From Benincasa hispida (Eukaryota; Streptophyta; Magnoliopsida; Cucurbitales; Cucurbitaceae): a stretch of 64,000 bases of DNA. Positions within the stretch are counted from its first letter, which is position 1. Each line of letters opens with the position of its first letter. Position numbers and translations under genes: made by a program. The notes below the pieces were generated by a model. The model saw nothing but the letters and a program-made list of their open reading frames with translations. It did no database searches and had not been told where the DNA came from. The DNA lies in assembly GCF_009727055.1 (NCBI RefSeq), contig NC_052349.1, positions 36,361,109 through 36,425,108 of the forward strand, in the 5' to 3' direction. Below, piece by piece: positions 58,501 through 64,000 of this stretch.

Positions 58501-59223
58501 CCATGCTAGCCACCATGGGTGGGTTGATCTAGTGATCAACAAGGACTATATAAATAATAGAAGAGTTTAGGGGAAATGTGAACAAGCTATGGTAGGATAG
58601 TTACCTTTGCAATCAAATGTCATAGGATCTGACAGTTGTCCAGTAAAGATAGTCCAAGTGTGGTGCAATTACAAGCCGACCCAAACACTTATGGATATAA
58701 AAGAAAAACAAAATGACCTTAAAATATGTTTATAGCCAAAACTTCATTAAAAAGGTTTACTTCATCGATTTGTTAAGAATATTCTTGAGCAAGAGGTTAG
58801 AGGTTTGAATTCTCCTACTCCACATGTTGAATAGGATATTAAAAATGGAAATTTACATTTCAAAGTAGCCAGATTCTTCAAGGACTCGTCATAGGTGTAT
58901 GAGACGCTAAATTGAGTTATGAAATTTGAGTTAATATGTTGGAGTTAGGAAGTCTGTATTTGGGGTACAGAGTTGTTTAATCTGAAGTTTAGATACATTA
59001 GACTATTAGAGGGAGGGAGAGAGAAAGCGGGGAAGATGAAGTTTTTCGATAGATGTTCAAACTTCAATAGTGAATTTTATTGAAGTTGGTGAAATTGAGT
59101 TATTTATCACCAAGGTATAACTTAGAGTTGCATGTATGTTTGTGTTTGTAGGTAGCTCATTTGCCTGACAAAGCCAACAACTACCTGACCCCTGCCTTAT
59201 CCGTTCTGGAAAAGAATACGTGA
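52587..59223 (+). CDS. Chloroplast NAD(P)-binding Rossmann protein with CIA30 domain
   Basis: Thirteen exons are inferred: 52587-53183, 54450-54662, 55062-55266, 55411-55486, 55590-55725, 55839-55943, 56572-56658, 57171-57260, 57344-57409, 57886-57942, 58022-58099, 58178-58225 and 59152-59223. They total 1830 bp, 609 residues, all GT-AG and in frame. The first ~55 residues are Ser/Arg-rich and acid-poor, like a chloroplast transit peptide. A low-complexity lysine stretch and a run of eight glutamines follow. The Rossmann fold starts at VLVVGATSRIGRIVVRKLML, an atypical short-chain dehydrogenase. After RVDHQGVYNITKAFQ a CIA30-type domain is inserted (SGWEVRQGTYFQD to ILEYIKALP), and the fold resumes through FILVSCTGSG and YTIIRPGPLKEEPGG. 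No classical YxxxK pair was found. This architecture matches the Arabidopsis family of At4g18810; the function is unknown to me. Confidence 0.92.
52869..52892 (+). repeat. CAA/CAG repeat coding polyglutamine
   Basis: Eight consecutive CAA or CAG codons give a short polyglutamine run followed by PPQP, in the linker between the transit region and the Rossmann fold. Mixed codons make it fairly stable. Confidence 0.9.
53353..53538. mobile_element. MITE in intron 1 of the Rossmann/CIA30 gene
   Basis: The left end ATGTTTGGGGGTGAT and the reverse complement of the right end (ATGTTTGGGAGTGATTTTGA) are inverted repeats; the interior has no coding pattern. A related half copy (CTTCAAAATCATCCCAAACT) ends near 53835. 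I found no clear target duplication. Confidence 0.65.
58505..58705 (+). mobile_element. Au-like SINE in the last intron
   Basis: The stretch begins GGGTTGATCTAGTGATCAAC, an A-box-bearing tRNA-like head, and later reads AGGATCTGACAGTTGTCC, then AAGCCGACCCAAACACT and TATGGATAT. This order of blocks matches the plant Au SINE consensus as I remember it (tRNA head, then GGTCAGG-GTTGTCC and GCTGGCCCGGACACTCA). The copy is strongly diverged. It lies in the 926 bp last intron, in the sense of the gene. Confidence 0.5.
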
Positions 59224-60316
59224 TCCACACCCCACATCTCATCGGCTCCGAAGTTTGTAATTATCAATGAGTACATCTCTCTCTTGAAAGTTGCCACTAA
59301 AAACATATTTCTATCCAGTATATAAAAGATGTACAAATTCATTCCCTGTTTGGCAATGGCAACATGGAGACAATGATCTTTGAAACATGCATAAATATCT
59401 TTTGAGTTGGAAGGGATGTAAAGGTGTAAGAAATATAAGGAATATATTTCATTCATATTGTTTTGAAGAATCGTGTAAAGAAATTGAATGATTTTAAAAG
59501 AAAACGAAAGATAAGGTAAGTTGCTTTGTGTTCTATGCAATGTCTCCTTTAACAAGAGACTTTTGTCCTACTTTTAAGAATGGCATTAATGTTACATATA
59601 ATTTTGATAAGTTTTATGTCATTTAAGCTATAGACCACTAAGACTAATTAACAAAATGAGTTAATTATACTTGTTTTAATTTAACGAGATGGACACGATG
59701 TTGATAATGACTGACAAATAGATAAAATTAAGATGTTTAAATTTATCTTTCCATTCTTTTAATTAATATTAATAGATGATAAAACCTAAATCGAAGTAAA
59801 ATCTACACATTTGAATACATTTCACTAATTTAGTATTAATTTACCAAATACCTTAACTAGTCTTTTTAATTTAAAATTGAAATTTACCTAGCACTCATGT
59901 ATTCTATTTCACAGTTGATTTTTTCTAACATATATTTACTAGCAATTATTTTAAAAGTTACAACAGTCCTATAGAAATTGCATGTCCAACAATGATGGGA
60001 TTGAATTTTTTAGATTTCAATGATGGGATAACATGTTTAACTCATGGAAAGATAAACCTCTTACGTCAAGTTCTTGTTGCAAGTTTGGCCTCTTGACACC
60101 ATGCAACATGATAATAGTGACCAGGGGAAGATTAACATAGAATAACCTGATGCTAGAAATGAAATGGGTAACTACTTATAAACATTGACAACATTACTTT
60201 CTGTACAACTTTACAGATAATTCTTTTCAAAAGAATGTCAATTAAAAAAATGTCCAGTCCCCAACACCACAAATAAAAGAATGGAAATACCTACTTGGTC
60301 TTTGGTCCCCTATAAC
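59224..60316. other. Convergent 3' intergenic region
   Basis: This holds the 3' ends of the Rossmann/CIA30 gene and of ATG5. It is AT-rich; no other gene or repeat was recognised. Confidence 0.6.
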
Positions 60317-62749
60317 TTAGCATCTGACTTGTTGAACTGATACAAAAACACAGATATGAAGGAAGTATTCTGGGTTCATTAAGTTGTTCACTACCCAGGA
60401 GAAAGGAATTTGGCATTTTGGTTCAATCCCTTGGATCCTAACCAGCTTGATGCTAGGATGATAAGATTGCAAATGTTCCTCAGAAAAATTTGGTCCCCTT
60501 TCTTCTGTTTTGGTACAATCCAACGGTTCTGTACATTCACTTTGTTCTTCACCTATAACATTTGTTGATTCCTCCTTAGTTGTCGCCTTTTCGATGAAAA
60601 GCTCGGGGAACAGACTCCTAACAGCATCATGTAAGGTGAAGCACTTACCTGCGATGTATAAAGATGAGGAAGAAAATCTCTGCATATGCCTAGACTTTGA
60701 CAATTGCAATATAAATCGTAATCAGTACATAACCATGCATCAAAAGATGAACCTCCTGTGTGTTTTCTGTGGGGGTGAGGATACCAACTGTTGATCTTTG
60801 TGGTCGTGGATATACACCTTAAGCCAGTATGATAACTATATTTTTAAAGCACAAGAACTCTTGATTGATCGAGAAAAATCAATCTACACACGATCCTCCA
60901 TGTTTATAAAATAGCCTCTAATCTTTCTTTTATCATTCTTTTATCAATTGGACAACATAAATCTGGCTAGTCAACACCGTGCTCATATAATAGACTGTTC
61001 CAAAAGAATAAGAAAACTAAAAACAAAAAGTGATCGTTAATGTTGCCTTACCTTCTTCATGAATCTCTACTGGACGGTTAATGTATGAGACATCATCCCA
61101 ATTATTAACTGGCGGTGCATCTTCTAAGTTATCAAAATCATCGCCTAAATTCCTTACATATAATCGAACTGGAATTCGACCTGGACATGCTGAAGTAATA
61201 AGAAACTTATCCTAACAAGTGAAATGATAACATAAAGAGGGGTTAATGATTATTAGCCTTCAAGGGAGAGAGTAACAGAAGTGTGAAAATTTAAAAATCA
61301 CACGCATACGGAACCCTCATGTAATTTTGATGGAAATCCAATGTCTCGCAAACCACAACTTGCTTTGATTGACATACAAAAGCATTAACGGAGATTCTTT
61401 TGCGTCTCAAATCAAATAGGCAGAAAGTAGAATGATAAAACACTACTAGTTTGAAGTCAATGGTCTTTTTAGCGTAAACATCTCACATTTGAAGTCAAAA
61501 CAATAATTTGGAACAACTCTCCCCCTCCAAGAGAAAACATGTCGTCAAATTACTTCACTAGATGGTGACGTCTTTTCAAAGAATAAATGAAGAGACAAAT
61601 TACTAGGAATACTACAAAATGTAACCATCTGAAAAAAGAAAAAAGGGTCTACAAAATAAATCTCCAATATGCAAAATTAGATGCAGAGGACAAAGAATTA
61701 GTAGAAGCACAAAAGTGGAATACCTAAAAGTGGTTGTCATACCTGTCATTGGTTGTCCTGCTATATCCATCTCGCCAGTACTTTGACCAGGCAATGATGC
61801 AGTTGATATAGATTTCAACACATTCTCGTGACCAGTTCCTCCAAGTTTAAGTTTAGATGATATACGTAGGTAGGCTTCTAAATCACCTGCTAGTAGCCAA
61901 TCAGCAAGCCAAAAAATTAGGAAAAAACACATTATGAAGTCCATTGGATTTCCTTTATATTCTTCATAAATATTAGTCATATTAGTTATCGATTTATAAT
62001 TTCCTTATCTATTTAGCATTTTTGTCTTATACATATAGACAGTCTTCCTCCTAATTTCAACATAATTTATGTTCCTGCTTTTACAATAGAAATAGGAAAC
62101 CTTTTTATACAAATCAATGAAGAGACATATAAGGAAGAAGAGCCCCTCTAACCAAATGAGCTTGCCAATAATATTACTATTGGAGTAAATAAAGAAATAG
62201 GAACTATAGAAGTTCACCAAAATGGTGCTGTTGTTTGACTAATCAGGAAGGAAAAAACTAGAGGACATTTTAAGATGGTAAATGTACAACATACTACTTC
62301 TTGGTAGTGGTCTAACCACGAGAAATTATTATGTAATTACACATTTTTATAATTATAAACTATTAGAAGGCTCTCCTTCTGTAGTTTCACCTTCACGTAG
62401 GGGTTTTCTCTATCCTTGGCTCCTAAGCTTGTATATTACATGTTCTTTTTAGAAAAGGGCGCTTTAATTGGAGGCTGCAAAATTAACTATATCACAAAAT
62501 AATTGAAGTGCAAAATTACAAAATAATAGTGCAATATTAACTTAGCTAGAAGTGCAAAATTATGGAAAGCTAAAGTAATGCCATCTAGTCATCATCATTT
62601 TACATTGATAAACTATTGATTTAATTTCTAAACCACGGTACTACTACACTTGCTAACATACCATTCGATACAGAACGCCATAACTCCACCAGATCAGGTT
62701 CAGACATGCTCATGACATTCTTGGTGTTCCCATTGACAATGTAATTGGC
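60317..62749 (-). CDS. ATG5: Autophagy protein 5, 3' part only
   Basis: Four terminal exons on the minus strand: 62662-62749, 61743-61886, 61052-61189 and 60317-60648, with GT-AG junctions and a closed frame, giving 233 residues to the stop. ATG5 is conjugated to ATG12 and, with ATG16, promotes ATG8 lipidation on the growing autophagosome. Family landmarks are YIVNGNTKNVMSMSEPDLVE, RIPVRLYVRNLGDDFDNLED, the GKCFTLHDAVRSLFPE segment, and the conserved end KLVRIQGIEPKCQIPFSWVV followed by NNLMNPEYFLHI. Compared with the Arabidopsis protein, about 115-130 N-terminal residues, including the region with the conjugation lysine, are missing. They should be encoded by exons beyond the right edge; none was found in 62750-64000, where an LTR retrotransposon begins at 63188. 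An insertion between GCTLHD-like and IKLVRIQ parts (residues rich in E, S and T) is variable in the family. Confidence 0.93.
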
Positions 62750-63187
62750 CTGGTTATAATGAACATCCCTTGTCAACTTGTAGAAAATCTTTTTCTCTTT
62801 CACCAAATGTCATTAATTTACTAAAAGTCGAATTAAAATTACACAACAAGACAGCAATCATATTAATGATAACAATTAATAATAATAGAATTTCCGAAGT
62901 GACTAGCAGGCATTTTTATGATCGTTGGGAGTTTGTTTGGCACACACCGTCTTTCCTACTGCTTTTGTTGACTTCATTGGCGTTCTTTCATAGATTCACT
63001 TTTTAAAGATTTTGAAGGAGATGCCTATCCACTCTCTTTCCGTATCTTTCCATTTTTTATATGATACGTCAAGTGTCTTTTATCAAATATAATAATAAAA
63101 CTAATAATAACACAATCAAAATAGTAATTAGGAAAAACCATAAATATAAAGATGGGTTTTATTGTTATTTTTTTTTATATACTATTA
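62750..63187. other. ATG5 intron (or 5' flank) sequence
   Basis: The splice acceptor at 62751-62750 shows that an intron starts here on the minus strand. The stretch up to the retrotransposon is AT-rich and holds no ATG5 exon. Confidence 0.7.
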
Positions 63188-63492
63188 TGATAGACCCCAT
63201 ATTTAAAAAGTATGAAAGGAGAATTAACAAAAAGAATAGGAAGAGGGGTACAAATGTAAACGAGGAAGAGAATAAAAGTAATTAGAGATGGGGCCACTAG
63301 GGGAGGAAGAAATCTGTTATTAAATTTGTTATTTAGGGGTGACTGATTTAGTATAAAGATAGGAGGTAGGAGGAGGGATGAATATCGAATTTTCATCTTA
63401 GAATTGAGCTTGTAAGCTGTTAGGAGAGGAGGTCTTGGCTTCCTAGGCTATTTTTGAGCCAAAATAGTGAATACATAACCGAGATTCTATCA
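63188..63492 (+). repeat. 5' LTR of a gypsy-type retrotransposon (305 bp)
   Basis: The LTR begins TGATAGACCCC and ends ATTCTATCA, so the ends TGATAGA and TCTATCA are perfect inverted repeats with canonical TG...CA. A TATA-like AGTATAAAGATAGG lies near 63350. The primer-binding site follows after two bases. Confidence 0.85.
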
Positions 63493-63494
63493 AT

Positions 63495-63508
63495 TTGGTA
63501 TCAGAGTC
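63495..63508 (+). promoter_or_regulatory. Primer-binding site (tRNA-iMet)
   Basis: TTGGTATCAGAGTC lies two bases after the LTR end; TGGTATCAGAG is complementary to the 3' end of plant initiator methionine tRNA, the usual primer for reverse transcription in plant gypsy and copia elements. Confidence 0.85.
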
Positions 63509-64000
63509 GTTCGTTCTTGGGAAGGGTATGGTGAAGAAGATGGAAGCAAGATTATCAGCTGTGGAAGAACAACTCACCTTACTACAAGTAGGAATGGAAA
63601 ATAGGATGGATCAACGGTTTGGAGAGATGCAACAAATCACTGAGAGCATGATGACAACAAAGATCGAAGCCTTGGGAGAAACTCTGGAACAGAACATAAT
63701 CTGTGCGTTGGAAGTATGGTCAAAGAAATAAAAAATATTCAAGGAAGGGGAATCGGGGTCTTGGGAGAGAATGGTGACGGACAGAGGGAAGCAATCGGCA
63801 AGGGAGGATGTCGGCGAGAGAAGAGGAGTGCTGCTGTTCGACATGAGGTTGTGAAAACTGGAAATTCCGATATTCAAAGGGGAAATAGGAGAAGACCCGA
63901 TGGGTTGGTTTCACAAAGTAGAAAGGTATTTCGTAGTTAATCGATTATCAGAGAAGGACAAAATCGAAGCCGCGATTCTGTGTTTGGAAGGTGAAGCGTT

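Larger units (their letters stand above)
63188..64000 (+). mobile_element. Gypsy-type LTR retrotransposon, start only
   Basis: After the 305 bp LTR comes TTGGTATCAGAG (about 63495-63506), the primer-binding site complementary to initiator methionine tRNA. A gag-like frame follows: MVKKMEARLSAVEEQLTLLQ (from 63528), a coiled-coil start, and, after a frame change, the gag core MGWFHKVERYFVVNRLSEKD (63899 on). The element continues beyond the window. Its short, intact-looking LTR ends suggest a moderately young insertion, but the frame change means this copy is probably defective. Confidence 0.85.

Noticed and set aside
63495..63877. Minus-strand open frames over the gag region
   Set aside because: They are antisense shadows of a recognisable gag sequence.

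Overview
This is plant nuclear DNA. The genes have many introns with GT-AG junctions, the spacers are very AT-rich, and the gene families are plant ones. Protein flavour and transposon content (ULP1-carrying MULEs, Au-type SINE) suggest a eudicot, probably a cucurbit; that placement is inferred from memory, not from a search. By splicing I could model five host genes: an OCT7-like membrane transporter (1888-6247, +), a small cysteine-rich, probably thylakoid-lumen protein (16994-19895, +), a DUF547 protein with an N-terminal coiled coil (21393-33976, -), a chloroplast-type Rossmann/CIA30 protein (52587-59223, +), and the 3' part of the autophagy gene ATG5 (60317-62749, -). Exon phases close in frame in every model. 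The genes are not an operon and have no evident functional link.

Most of the rest is transposon-derived. Left to right: a 312 bp hAT MITE with an 8 bp target duplication and an assembly gap inside it (1183-1494); a ~7.8 kb Mutator-like element (8431-16200) with ~120 bp terminal inverted repeats, a dead transposase and a dead ULP1-type protease gene, split by a 2.0 kb solo LTR (13776-15777); a SINE-like retroposon inside an intron (18152-18360); LINE, Harbinger-like, MITE and gag-like insertions that inflate the introns of the DUF547 gene; and a second, ~9.4 kb Mutator-like element (about 35020-44420) carrying a plant-mobile-domain pseudogene and a transposase pseudogene broken by two solo LTRs (39157-40828 and 41206-43439).

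From 44.6 to 52 kb lie decayed retroelement pieces and tandem repeats. The window ends inside a gypsy-type LTR retrotransposon that starts at 63188, upstream of the last visible ATG5 exon. The first ATG5 exons are not in the window.

The most consequential oddity is technical: 44200-44237 is two head-to-head copies of the 19 bp Tn5 mosaic end, the arrangement of a Nextera mate-pair junction adapter, left in the assembly. The most interesting biological signals are two solo LTRs of one family with TA...CA rather than TG...CA ends, each with a perfect 5 bp target duplication and each inside a MULE; a predicted GC-AG intron and a decayed duplicate exon in the transporter gene; a transposon with 23 bp minisatellite arrays; and the retrotransposon at ATG5.
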